Assembly: GCA_034408935.1 (NCBI GenBank)
Contig: DAOUMV010000022.1
Coordinates: 50,087 to 114,086, forward strand
Origin: DAOUMF01 sp034408935
GTDB lineage: Bacteria; Chloroflexota; Dehalococcoidia; SM23-28-2; RBG-16-64-32
Direction: 5' to 3'
Length of the DNA stretch: 64,000 bases
Part shown: in pieces, positions 21,366 to 29,070 of the stretch
How the letters are laid out: every line of letters begins with the position of its first letter
Numbering within the stretch: position 1 is the first letter of the stretch
Position numbers and translations under genes: made by a program
The notes under the pieces: model-generated
What the model was told of the DNA's origin: nothing
What the model saw: the letters and a program-made list of their open reading frames with translations, nothing else
Database searches by the model: none

Positions 21366-21395
21366 TTGACTTTTTCGAAAGGAGGCCCCTATACT
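21366..21395 (+). promoter_or_regulatory. Promoter of the tRNA-tuf block
   Basis: TTGACT at 21366-21371 and TATACT at 21390-21395 are 18 bases apart, about 60 bases before the first tRNA gene and just after cysS. Confidence 0.75.
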
Positions 21396-21456
21396 ACGGG
21401 ATGGGTCGTCGCCCTGTGCGACGAACCTTGAATTTTAGGCGCTGGAAGCGGCGTGG

Positions 21457-21528
21457 GCCGAAGTGGCGCAATGGTAGCGCAAGCGATTTGTAATCGCTAG
21501 GTTGGGGGTTCGATTCCCCCCTTCGGCT
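21457..21528 (+). tRNA. tRNA-Thr (TGT)
   Basis: Full cloverleaf: acceptor GCCGAAG/CTTCGGC, D-arm GCGC/GCGC, anticodon stem AGCGA/TCGCT with loop TTTGTAA (anticodon TGT), and T-arm GGGGG/CCCCC with TTCGATT. Discriminator T and an encoded CCA (21529-21531) follow. Confidence 0.96.
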
Positions 21529-21557
21529 CCAGGAGGAAATCGGGGAGTAGCTGATAC

Positions 21558-21644
21558 GGCGGGGTGGCTGAGCGGTTAAAAGCACCGGGCTGTAAACTCG
21601 GCGCCCTGAGATGGGCTACGCAGGTTCGAATCCTGCCCCCGCCA
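21558..21644 (+). tRNA. tRNA-Tyr (GTA)
   Basis: Class II tRNA with a long variable arm. The acceptor GGCGGGG pairs with CCCCGCC, the anticodon loop is CTGTAAA (GTA), and the T-arm is GCAGG/CCTGC. Discriminator A and an encoded CCA (21645-21647) follow. Confidence 0.96.
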
Positions 21645-21720
21645 CCAGAAACGTAGGGCAGGCCTTGAGGAGGTAACAGGCGGGGGGCGCAGACAGACTC
21701 CCAGCCACCGCTGCAAACCG

Positions 21721-21793
21721 GCCCACGTAGCTCAGTTGGTAGAGCACGTTCTTGGTAAGAACGGGGTCACCGGTTCGAGTCCGGTCGTGGGCT
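21721..21793 (+). tRNA. tRNA-Thr (GGT)
   Basis: Acceptor GCCCACG/CGTGGGC, D-arm GCTC/GAGC, anticodon stem CGTTC/GAACG with loop TTGGTAA (anticodon GGT), and T-arm with TTCGAGT. Discriminator T and an encoded CCA (21794-21796) follow. A tRNA cluster directly before tuf is a classic arrangement. Confidence 0.96.
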
Positions 21794-21893
21794 CCAGCAA
21801 TGGAAGTTATTGGACAGGACAGGCTATTATAGGGGTTGGCGAGGGATGCCTTGATCCCTAACCCACGATCTACAGCATAGGAGGAATTCCCGC

Positions 21894-23093
21894 ATGGCTA
21901 AGGAAAAGTTCGTGCGCACCAAGCCGCACCTCAACGTGGGTACCATCGGTCACATCGACCACGGCAAGACCACGTTAACCTCCGCCATGACCAAGGTCTT
22001 GGCCCTCAAACAGCAGGCCGAGTACCGCGACTTCTGGAGCATCGACAAGGCGCCGGAAGAGCGCCAGCGCGGCATAACCATCGCCATCGCCCACGTAGAG
22101 TATGAGACCGACAAGCGCCACTACGCCCACATCGACTGCCCCGGTCACGCCGACTACATCAAGAACATGATCACCGGCGCAGCCCAGATGGACGGTGCCA
22201 TCCTCGTCGTTGCCGCCAACGACGGGCCCATGCCCCAGACCAGGGAGCACGTCCTCCTCGCCCGCCAGGTGGAAGTCCCCGCCATGGTCGTATTCCTCAG
22301 CAAGGTAGACATGATGGCGGACCCGGAACTCCTGGACCTCATCGAGCTGGAGGTGCGCGAGCTCCTCACCAAGTACAATTTCCCCGGCGACGAAATCCCC
22401 ATCATCCGCGGCGATTGTCTTAAGGCTATGCAGAGCGAGAGCACCGATCCCAACGCGCCCGAATTCCAGCCTATCCATGAGCTGCTGAAGGCCATCGACG
22501 AGTATATCCCGGAGCCCAAGCGGCCCCGCGACAGGCCTTTCCTTATGCCCATCGAGGACGTGTTTGGCATCAAGGGCCGCGGCACCGTGGTCACCGGCCG
22601 CATCGAGCGCGGCGTGATCAAGTCCGGCGAGGAAGTGGAGATCGTCGGCTTCACCGACACCCGCAAGACCGTCTGCACCGGCGTGGAGATGTTCCGCAAG
22701 ACCCTGGACTCGGGGGAGCCCGGCGACAACGTGGGCTGTCTCCTGCGGGGCATCGAGCGGGAGGAGGTAGAGCGGGGCCAGGTGCTGGCCCACCCCGGCT
22801 CCATCAAGCCCCACACCAAGTTCGAGGGCGAGGTCTACGTCCTGGCCAAGGAGGAGGGCGGCCGACACACCCCCTTCTTCAACGGCTACCGCCCCCAGTT
22901 CTACATCCGGACGACCGACGTCACCGGCGATGTCCGTCTGCCCGAGGGGATGGAGATGGTGATGCCCGGTGACAACATCAAGATGTCCGTGGAGCTCATC
23001 CAGCCGGTTGCCATAGAGGAGGGCGTCCGCTTCGCCATCCGCGAGGGCGGTCGCACGGTGGCCTCCGGAGTCATCACCCAGGTCGCGGAGTGA
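21894..23093 (+). CDS. tuf: Elongation factor Tu
   Basis: GTPase that brings aminoacyl-tRNA to the ribosome; 399 residues. Domain 1 has GHIDHGKTTL (P-loop), the switch region RGITIAIAHVEYE and DCPGHADYIKNM; domains 2 and 3 are complete to the C-terminus. Oddity: the G4 guanine-specificity motif is SKVD (residues 136-139) rather than NKCD or NKVD. ATG 21894 follows AGGAGGAATTCCCGC. It stands alone here, without fusA or rpsLG, between the tRNAs and rpmG-secE-nusG. Confidence 0.98.
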   Translation: MAKEKFVRTKPHLNVGTIGHIDHGKTTLTSAMTKVLALKQQAEYRDFWSIDKAPEERQRGITIAIAHVEYETDKRHYAHIDCPGHADYIKNMITGAAQMDGAILVVAANDGPMPQTREHVLLARQVEVPAMVVFLSKVDMMADPELLDLIELEVRELLTKYNFPGDEIPIIRGDCLKAMQSESTDPNAPEFQPIHELLKAIDEYIPEPKRPRDRPFLMPIEDVFGIKGRGTVVTGRIERGVIKSGEEVEIVGFTDTRKTVCTGVEMFRKTLDSGEPGDNVGCLLRGIEREEVERGQVLAHPGSIKPHTKFEGEVYVLAKEEGGRHTPFFNGYRPQFYIRTTDVTGDVRLPEGMEMVMPGDNIKMSVELIQPVAIEEGVRFAIREGGRTVASGVITQVAE

Positions 23094-23107
23094 GGCAGGT
23101 CTGACAG

Positions 23108-23272
23108 GTGGCCCGCAAAGAGGATCGGGTGGTGGCCGAGATGGCCTGTACGGAGTGCAGGAGCCGCAACTACGTCACCACCAAGAACCGCCGCAACGAC
23201 CCGGACCGCCTGGAGCTGCGCAAGTTCTGCCCTCGCTGCCGGGGTCACCGCCTGCACCGGGAGGCGCGATGA
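23108..23272 (+). CDS. rpmG: 50S ribosomal protein L33
   Basis: Small basic zinc-type ribosomal protein of 54 residues from the GTG at 23108. The cysteine pairs CTEC and CPRC (about residues 14-17 and 41-44) and the core RNYVTTKNRRNDPDRLELRK are typical of L33. It lies 15 bases after tuf, and its stop overlaps the secE ATG (ATGA), giving the common order tuf-rpmG-secE-nusG. Confidence 0.95.
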   Translation: MARKEDRVVAEMACTECRSRNYVTTKNRRNDPDRLELRKFCPRCRGHRLHREAR

Positions 23273-23589
23273 GCCGCTCCCTGCGGCGCCACCCGCCCGT
23301 CAAGCAGAAGCGATCCCGCGGTAAGGCGTCCGCGCGCCCCCTACCGCGCACCGGCGTCCGCGCCGCTCCCCGCGGGGAGGGCCGTTCCGGCCTGGCCGCT
23401 GTCGCCTCCTGGCGCCCACGTTTCGTCATGGACATCGTTAGCGAGCTGCGTAAGGTAGTCTGGCCCAGCCGCCAGGACACGGTGCACCTCACCGTTGTCG
23501 TGGTGATCGTTGCTCTCATGGTGGGCGCCGTCCTCGGCGGCATCGACATCGGCTTCGGCTGGCTCATCGATAACCTGCTTCTGCGCTAG
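23269..23589 (+). CDS. secE: Preprotein translocase subunit SecE
   Basis: Single-spanning essential subunit of the SecYEG channel, 106 residues. An Arg-rich N-terminal extension of about 50 residues is followed by the conserved amphipathic helix (SELRKVVWPSRQDT) and one transmembrane helix (VVVVIVALMVGAVLGGIDI). ATG 23269 overlaps the rpmG stop by four bases. The extension is basic and probably disordered. Confidence 0.95.
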   Translation: MSRSLRRHPPVKQKRSRGKASARPLPRTGVRAAPRGEGRSGLAAVASWRPRFVMDIVSELRKVVWPSRQDTVHLTVVVVIVALMVGAVLGGIDIGFGWLIDNLLLR

Positions 23590-23601
23590 GAGTGATAGGA
23601 G

Positions 23602-24303
23602 TTGGCCAGGAGGAAGAAGAGCGCGGAGGCTGCCCTCGAAGAGGGCGCCAGCAAAGAGAACGCTGAACCCCAGGAGGAAGCGGCGGAGGAGTCCCCGAAG
23701 GGGCCCGCCATCTCCGACGAAGAGATGTTCCTGCCGGGACGCGCCTGGTACGTCATCCACACCTACTCCGGCTATGAGGACAAGGCCCGCGCAAACCTGG
23801 AGCAGCGCATCAAGTCCATGGACGCCCAGGACCTTATCTTCCACGTAGTCGTCCCCTCCGTGGACGAAATCGAGATCCGCGACGGGCTTCGCCGCACCGT
23901 TCCCCGCAAGATCTTCCCCGGGTACGTGTTGATCCAGATGATCGAGATGCGCCAGGACGACCCAGCCGCGTCTGACCAGGATAAGGGCCGCTCCAGCAAG
24001 GCATGGACCGTGGTCCGCAACACGCCGGGGGTGACCGGCTTCGTGGGCTCTGGCACCATGCCCACACCGCTCGATGAGCCGGAGGTACACTCCATCCTCC
24101 GCCAGATGCGCGCGGAGGAGCCCCGCATCAAGGTCGGATTCCAGATCGGACAGAGCGTCCGCATCGTAGACGGCCCCTTCGCCGACTTCATCGGCACCGT
24201 GGACGACATTAACGCGGAGAAGGGCAAGGTGCGCGTGCTGGTGTCCTTCTTCGGGCGGGAGACGCCGGTGGAACTGGACTTCCTCCAGGTGGAGAGGCTG
24301 TAG
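23602..24303 (+). CDS. nusG: Transcription termination/antitermination protein NusG
   Basis: RNA-polymerase-bound elongation factor linking transcription to translation, 233 residues. A charged N-terminal tail of about 45 residues precedes the NGN domain (AWYVIHTYSGYEDKARANLE, PGYVLIQM) and the C-terminal KOW domain (VRIVDGPFADFIGTVDDINA). An internal acidic stretch (about 115-130) extends the NGN loop. The TTG at 23602 follows AGGAGTGATAGGAG. It is cotranscribed with secE and rplK. Confidence 0.96.
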   Translation: MARRKKSAEAALEEGASKENAEPQEEAAEESPKGPAISDEEMFLPGRAWYVIHTYSGYEDKARANLEQRIKSMDAQDLIFHVVVPSVDEIEIRDGLRRTVPRKIFPGYVLIQMIEMRQDDPAASDQDKGRSSKAWTVVRNTPGVTGFVGSGTMPTPLDEPEVHSILRQMRAEEPRIKVGFQIGQSVRIVDGPFADFIGTVDDINAEKGKVRVLVSFFGRETPVELDFLQVERL

Positions 24304-24307
24304 GCAC

Positions 24308-24733
24308 GTGGCTAAAAAGCTCCGCGCCGTCATCAAGCTTCAACTGGAGGCCGGCAAGGCCACCCCAGCCCCGCCTGTGGGCCCCGCCTTGGGCCAGCAC
24401 GGCGCCAACATCATGGCCTTCTGCAAGGAGTACAACGAGCGCACCGCCTCCCAGGCCGGCAGCATCATCCCCGTGGAGATCATCGTCTATGAGGACCGCT
24501 CGTTCGTATTCTCCCTCAAGACGCCTCCCGCATCCGACCTCATCAAGAAGGCCTTGGGCCTGGAGAAGGGGAGCTCCACCCAGATCCGCGAGAAGGTGGG
24601 GACCCTCAGCCGCGACCAGGTGCGCCAGATAGCCGAGACCAAGATGAAGGACCTCAACGCCAACGACATCGAGGCCGCCATGCGCATGGTGGAGGGCACT
24701 GCCCGCAGCATGGGCGTGGAGGTGGCCAGATAG
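24308..24733 (+). CDS. rplK: 50S ribosomal protein L11
   Basis: Ribosomal stalk-base protein of 141 residues that binds 23S rRNA with L10 at the GTPase centre. The GTG start at 24308 gives the typical N-terminus (KKLRAVIKLQLEAGKATPAP, PPVGPALGQHG), and the C-terminal RNA-binding domain ends GTARSMGVEV. The length is normal. It lies four bases after nusG and two bases before rplA. Confidence 0.98.
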   Translation: MAKKLRAVIKLQLEAGKATPAPPVGPALGQHGANIMAFCKEYNERTASQAGSIIPVEIIVYEDRSFVFSLKTPPASDLIKKALGLEKGSSTQIREKVGTLSRDQVRQIAETKMKDLNANDIEAAMRMVEGTARSMGVEVAR

Positions 24734-24735
24734 CC

Positions 24736-25458
24736 ATGGGCAGACGGGGAAAACAGTACCGGGCCGCCCTGGAGAAGATCGACCGCGATCGCGCCTATGA
24801 GCCGCAGGAGGCGGTGAAGCTTCTCAAGGAGACCGCCTTCGCCAAGTTCGACGAGACGGTGGAGCTGCAGGTTCGCACTGGTCTGGACACCCGCCACGCC
24901 GACCAGCAACTACGGGGCACCATTGTCCTCCCCCACGGCCTGGGCAAGAGCCAGCGCGTCCTAGTCTTCGCCGACGGCGAGGCCGCCCGCCTCGCTGAGG
25001 AGGCCGGCGCCGACCACGTGGGTTCCGACGACCTGGTCAAGCAGATCGAGGGCGGCTGGCTGGAGTTCGAGGTGGCCCTGGCCACCAAAGAGATGATGGG
25101 CAAGGTCGGCCGTCTAGGCCGCATCCTGGGCCCGCGGGGGCTCATGCCCAACCCACGCACCAACACCGTCGTTGAGGGCGATAACCTCCCCAAGGCCATC
25201 CGCGACGCCAAGCAGGGCCGCGTCGAGTTCCGCACCGACCGTACGTCCCTCATCCACGTGCCCATCGGCAAGGTCAGCTTCCCTGAGGAAGCCCTCCTGG
25301 AGAACCTCAGCACCCTTGTCGGCGCCATCGTCCGCGAGAAACCGGCCGGAGCCAAGGGCCAGTTCATCCGCACCCTCACCCTCGCCTCCACCATGGGGCC
25401 CGGCATCAAACTGGACCCCCAGCCCACCCTTTCCCTTAGTGCTGGAGCTGGCGTATAA
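24736..25458 (+). CDS. rplA: 50S ribosomal protein L1
   Basis: L1-stalk protein, 240 residues, that also often represses its own operon by binding mRNA. Typical motifs are YEPQEAVKLLKETAFAKFDE, GTIVLPHGLGK and LGRILGPRGLMPNPRTNTV. ATG 24736 follows closely on rplK. A 248-base leader with attenuator separates it from rplJ. Confidence 0.98.
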   Translation: MGRRGKQYRAALEKIDRDRAYEPQEAVKLLKETAFAKFDETVELQVRTGLDTRHADQQLRGTIVLPHGLGKSQRVLVFADGEAARLAEEAGADHVGSDDLVKQIEGGWLEFEVALATKEMMGKVGRLGRILGPRGLMPNPRTNTVVEGDNLPKAIRDAKQGRVEFRTDRTSLIHVPIGKVSFPEEALLENLSTLVGAIVREKPAGAKGQFIRTLTLASTMGPGIKLDPQPTLSLSAGAGV

Positions 25459-25469
25459 TCAAGCTTCGG

Positions 25470-25690
25470 TAACGCCCGAGACAGCGGGTCTCGCCGCAGG
25501 CGAGTTAAACCACTGGCCCGCCGAGGCAGCCAGGACGAACCGAAGACGGCGGTGGTCAGGCTCAAGCCTGACATTCGCCAGGCTGAAATCATCGTCCCTT
25601 GCCTCCGGGCAAGGGATTTGTTGTTTCGAACGTCGTAGGCCAGGGCCCCGGCCCTGAGCCATCCGGTCACGGCAGGGGCCGTGACCTATA
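25470..25690 (+). promoter_or_regulatory. L10 leader (rplJL autoregulatory mRNA region)
   Basis: The gap between rplA and rplJ is richly structured. It contains ACCGAAGACGGCGG (about 25538-25551), which resembles the kink-turn segment bound by the L10-L12 complex, and paired stems around it. An intrinsic-terminator-like hairpin (25595-25626) and a second strong hairpin (GGTCACGGC/GCCGTGACC, about 25668-25690) follow. The position is that of the L10 leader of other bacteria, which lets excess L10-L12 reduce expression of rplJ-rplL. Confidence 0.75.
25595..25626 (+). terminator. Attenuator hairpin in the L10 leader
   Basis: TCCCTTGCC pairs with GGCAAGGGA around a TCCG loop and is followed by TTTGTTGTTT, a normal intrinsic terminator shape. 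It lies about 80 bases before rplJ, so it can act as a transcription attenuator. Confidence 0.75.
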
Positions 25691-25706
25691 GACTAGGAGC
25701 GGCCAC

Positions 25707-26270
25707 ATGCCGACTCAGAAGAAGATCGATACGGTGGAGGAACTGAAGCAGCGCATCAGCCGCGCCACCATCACCATCGGCGCGGACTACCGCGGACTGC
25801 GGGTGCCGGAGATGGAGCAGATGCGGCGGCGCCTGCGCCAGGCTAGGGTCGAGGTTAGGGTGGTGAAGAACAGCCTGCTGCGCCTCGCCGCTGACCAGAC
25901 CGGAATGCCAGAGCTGATGCAGGTCGTGGAGGGCCCTACCGCCCTCGTCCTCGGCTACGAAGACCCCCTGGAAGCCGCCAAGGCCGTCACCGAATACGCG
26001 CGGTCGGCGCCCCCCACTTTCGCCATCCGTGGCGCCTTCATGGAGGGTCAGGTGGTATCGACAGAGGATCTAAGGAACCTGGTACGCCTGCCCCCCAAGC
26101 CGGTCATGCTAGCCCAGCTCACCGGTCAGCTCCAGTCACCTGTGGCCGTCCTCAGCGGCCTGCTGGGCTCGCCTATACGGGAACTGGCGTCACTTCTGCA
26201 ATCAGCCCTGAGCGAGCTACCCGGCCTAGTCGAGGCCCGCGCCCGCCAGTTGGAAGCAACCCAAGGCTAA
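25707..26270 (+). CDS. rplJ: 50S ribosomal protein L10
   Basis: Base of the ribosomal stalk; it binds dimers of L7/L12. The 187 residues have the usual N-terminal RNA-binding domain (TITIGADYRGLRVPEMEQMR, VVKNSLLRLAA) and a C-terminal helix for L12 binding. ATG 25707 follows TAGGAGCGGCCAC. It is regulated by the leader just upstream and cotranscribed with rplL 18 bases on. Confidence 0.97.
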   Translation: MPTQKKIDTVEELKQRISRATITIGADYRGLRVPEMEQMRRRLRQARVEVRVVKNSLLRLAADQTGMPELMQVVEGPTALVLGYEDPLEAAKAVTEYARSAPPTFAIRGAFMEGQVVSTEDLRNLVRLPPKPVMLAQLTGQLQSPVAVLSGLLGSPIRELASLLQSALSELPGLVEARARQLEATQG

Positions 26271-26288
26271 CCCTAGAGGAGGAACGTC

Positions 26289-26720
26289 ATGGCCAAGGCC
26301 AAGTCTTCTGGAGACGGGAACCGCGTAGACCAGGCGCTGGACATCATCAAGGAGATGACCATCCTGGAGCTGCGGGACCTCAACCAGCGCATCCAGGACG
26401 AGTTCGGCATCAGCGCCGCTCCGGCAGCGGTGGCCGCCGCCCCGGCGGCTGCCGATGCTCCCGCTGGCGCTCCCGGCGCCACTGCCGAGGCCCCCGCCGA
26501 AGAGGAAAAGACGGAGTGGACGGTGCATCTCAAGGACATCGGCCCCAACAAGATCAACGTCATCAAGGCCGTGCGCGAGGTGACTACCCTGGGGCTCAAG
26601 GAGGCCAAGGACCTGGTCGAGTCCGCCCCCACCAACGTCAAGGAGGGCATCTCTAAGGCTGACGCCGAGGAGGCGACGAAGAAGCTTCAGGAGTCAGGTG
26701 CTACCGTCGAACTGCAATAG
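26289..26720 (+). CDS. rplL: 50S ribosomal protein L7/L12
   Basis: Multicopy stalk protein that recruits translation GTPases, 143 residues. The N-terminal dimerisation helix region (IIKEMTILELRDLNQRIQDE), a longer than usual Ala/Pro-rich hinge (about 40-75) and the globular C-terminal domain (GPNKINVIKAVREVTTLGLK, then EAKDLVESAP) are clear. Upstream of the ATG is AGAGGAGGAACGTC. Unlike in most bacteria, rpoB does not follow. Confidence 0.97.
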   Translation: MAKAKSSGDGNRVDQALDIIKEMTILELRDLNQRIQDEFGISAAPAAVAAAPAAADAPAGAPGATAEAPAEEEKTEWTVHLKDIGPNKINVIKAVREVTTLGLKEAKDLVESAPTNVKEGISKADAEEATKKLQESGATVELQ

Positions 26721-26766
26721 CCTGTAAAATGCGGCTGGGGAGGATGCGGGTCTCTCCCGGCTGCGC

Positions 26767-27327
26767 ATGCAGGTCATGGACTGCTACGACTGCCAGAAGA
26801 AAGCCACTCAGCGGTGCCCTCGCTGCGGCAATGCCTACTGCCGCGACCACGGCGAAGAGCTCTGCGCCGACTGCCTCAATCCCGTCAACGCCGCTCCCTC
26901 CGGCAACTTCTTCCGAGCCTCCCTGCTGGCTCTCCTGGTGGGTAGCGTGCTGGCGCTGTGGCTGCTGATCCGTCCCCCCGGCCTTCCCGGCGAGTCCTCC
27001 GAGGTCACTGCGCCGCAGCCCTCCCCAGCCGCCTCCCCCGAGCCCGTCACTCCGCCACCTCCTCTCACTCCTACCCCCACCCCTGAGGCCGCGCCTGAGC
27101 CCAGCCCCACCCCCACACCTCAGCCCACGCCTGAGCCGACACCTGAGCCCGAGCCTGAGCCGACTCCCGAACCGCCAGCGGCCATCGAGTACACCGTGGT
27201 GGAGGGCGATAGCTGGATCGGGATCGCTGAGGCATACGGCATCGATCCGGCGAATCTCGCCGCTTACAACGGCCTAACTCTGGAGGACGTACTCCAGCCC
27301 GGGGATGTGATCGTCATCCCGCAGTAG
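26767..27327 (+). CDS. Zinc finger-transmembrane-LysM protein
   Basis: 186-residue protein with an unusual layout. The N-terminus is a Cys/His zinc finger resembling a B-box (CYDCQKKATQRCPRCGNAYC, then RDHGEELCADCLN, residues about 5-38). One transmembrane helix (about 47-68) is followed by a Pro/Thr/Glu-rich spacer (about 75-138) and a LysM domain (YTVVEGDSWIGIAEAYGIDP, to about 186). The finger would be cytosolic and the LysM would bind peptidoglycan or a related glycan outside, so it may tie the envelope to an inner partner (inference). Start ATG 26767 or 26776. It lies between rplL and radC, all in one direction. Confidence 0.85.
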   Translation: MQVMDCYDCQKKATQRCPRCGNAYCRDHGEELCADCLNPVNAAPSGNFFRASLLALLVGSVLALWLLIRPPGLPGESSEVTAPQPSPAASPEPVTPPPPLTPTPTPEAAPEPSPTPTPQPTPEPTPEPEPEPTPEPPAAIEYTVVEGDSWIGIAEAYGIDPANLAAYNGLTLEDVLQPGDVIVIPQ

Positions 27328-27347
27328 GGAAGGGAGAGGAGGCCCCG

Positions 27348-28112
27348 ATGCCTGCCCGCCATAGCCTCTCCGATGACAGTGGCCCGCGAGCGCAAGGCGG
27401 GGCCGCCCCAGCTGTCGAGTACCGTCCCCTCATCCGCGATATGCCCTCCGAAGAGCGGCCGCGGGAGCGCCTGCGCCAGTGGGGAGCCGCAGCCCTGTCC
27501 AATGCGGAGCTGCTGGCCATCGTCCTGCGCACTGGCGGCGCCGGGGAAAACGTCGTCGCTCAGGCCACCCGTCTCCTCTCGCGGTTCAACGGCCTGACGG
27601 GCCTGGCCCGCGCCTCGGTCGGCGAGCTGTGCGCGGAGCGCGCCGTGGGCGAGGCCAAGGCCGCCCAGATGCTGGCCGCCATGGAGTTGGGCCGCCGCCT
27701 CCTCGCTACCCAGCCCGACGAGCGCCCCATCGTCCGCTCGCCGCAGGACATCGCCAACCTCCTCCTGGCCGATATGGTCCTGCTGGAGGAGGAGCACCTG
27801 CGCGTCGTCCTCCTCAATACCAGGAACCAGGTACTGGCCGCGCCCGAAGTGTACAAAGGGACCGTCAACGCCACTCAGGTGCGGGTCGCAGACCTGTTCC
27901 GTGAGGCTGTGCGGGAGGGCTGCCCGGCCGTCATCGTCGTCCACAACCACCCCTCGGGCGACCCCACGCCCAGCGCGGACGACGTGGCGATAACGCGCCA
28001 GATATGGGAGGCCGGCTCCCTTCTCAACATCGATGTCCTGGACCACATCGTCCTTGCCCGCAGCGGTTTCGTCAGCCTGCGCGAGCGCCGCCTGGGGTTC
28101 CCGGACGATTGA
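27348..28112 (+). CDS. radC: RadC family protein (JAB/MPN domain)
   Basis: RadC-type protein, 254 residues. The N-terminal UPF0758 helix-hairpin region (RDMPSEERPRERLRQWGAAA, then LSNAELLAIVLRTG) is followed by the JAMM metallo-domain (VVHNHPSGDPTPSADD, about residues 200-215). Family members were once thought to act in DNA repair; the true activity is not settled. The start is ATG 27348, 20 bases after the LysM gene. The next gene starts one base after its stop. Confidence 0.95.
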   Translation: MPARHSLSDDSGPRAQGGAAPAVEYRPLIRDMPSEERPRERLRQWGAAALSNAELLAIVLRTGGAGENVVAQATRLLSRFNGLTGLARASVGELCAERAVGEAKAAQMLAAMELGRRLLATQPDERPIVRSPQDIANLLLADMVLLEEEHLRVVLLNTRNQVLAAPEVYKGTVNATQVRVADLFREAVREGCPAVIVVHNHPSGDPTPSADDVAITRQIWEAGSLLNIDVLDHIVLARSGFVSLRERRLGFPDD

Positions 28113-28113
28113 C

Positions 28114-29028
28114 ATGTCCGAGTTCCCCGTCATCGACGCCCACGTCCACACCTACCGCAGCCGCGAGATAGGCCGCCAGGCCATGGCCGGCACGGGGCAG
28201 ACCGACTACGGCGGCACCGTCGACGAGCTGCTGGGACTGATGGCCCGCGCCGACATCGAGAAGGCCGTCATGGTGAATATGACCCCCGTCGTCGAGATGG
28301 CGGACGCCGCTATCGCCAAGCTGCCCGCCGACCTCTCCCCCTCCCAGCGCGCCGAAGCCGAGGACGATATCCGCCGCCAGATGATCGGCCGCCTCCAGCG
28401 CCGCAACGACTGGACCTGCGATGTCGCCCACGAACATCCCCAGTTCATCCCCTTCATCAGCCTCGACCCGTCCATGAGCGAGGAGGAGCTCGTCGCCGAG
28501 ATCGACCTTCGCCAAGAGAGCGGCGCCCGCGGCATCAAGCTCCATCCTGCCAACCAGCGCTTCTACCCCAACGATCATCGCCTGTGGCCCGCTTACGACC
28601 GCGCCCAGGAGCTTGGCCTCCCCATCATCTCTCACTCCGGCACCTTTCCCCCTGGCGCGCAGACCGGCGACTACGCTCACCCCAGGCACTTCCCGGAGGT
28701 CCTCTCAGCGTTCCCCCGGCTTACGGTCGCCATGGCCCATCTCGCTTTCGGCGAATTCGCCGCCTGCGCCAACCTGGCCCGTGATCACCCCAACGTCTTC
28801 TTCGACTGCTGCGGCGTCATCAACGGCACGGAGAAGCAGCCCGTTCTGAGCGACGAAGCGGCGGTGGCCGCCTTGCGACAGGTGGGCACTGAGCGCGTGA
28901 TGTTCGGCTCCGACTTCCCCTGGTTCGACCCCGTCCTCGACGCCGCCCGCATCAAACGCCTGCCCCTCACGGACGCCGAGGAGCGGGCCATCTTGCATGA
29001 CAACGCCGTCCGCATCTTGGCGCTATAA
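28114..29028 (+). CDS. Amidohydrolase_2 family metal-dependent hydrolase
   Basis: TIM-barrel hydrolase or decarboxylase of 304 residues. Metal-binding features are IDAHVHTYR at the N-terminus, GIKLHPANQRFYPND (central Lys/His), PIISHSGTFP and the late MFGSDFPW Asp. The family holds ACMSD-like decarboxylases and lactonases, and the substrate cannot be told. ATG 28114 lies almost on the radC stop, so it is cotranslated with radC; the pairing looks like convenience rather than a shared pathway. Confidence 0.9.
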   Translation: MSEFPVIDAHVHTYRSREIGRQAMAGTGQTDYGGTVDELLGLMARADIEKAVMVNMTPVVEMADAAIAKLPADLSPSQRAEAEDDIRRQMIGRLQRRNDWTCDVAHEHPQFIPFISLDPSMSEEELVAEIDLRQESGARGIKLHPANQRFYPNDHRLWPAYDRAQELGLPIISHSGTFPPGAQTGDYAHPRHFPEVLSAFPRLTVAMAHLAFGEFAACANLARDHPNVFFDCCGVINGTEKQPVLSDEAAVAALRQVGTERVMFGSDFPWFDPVLDAARIKRLPLTDAEERAILHDNAVRILAL

Positions 29029-29070
29029 TGATCCAGCACCCTGCCTGACCGGCTCGAAAGGAGGCCATCG

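Noticed and set aside
21361..21395. AAAGGAGG at 21379-21386 as a ribosome binding site for a small gene
   Set aside because: It lies within the tRNA promoter spacer and no open frame of useful length follows before the tRNA gene.
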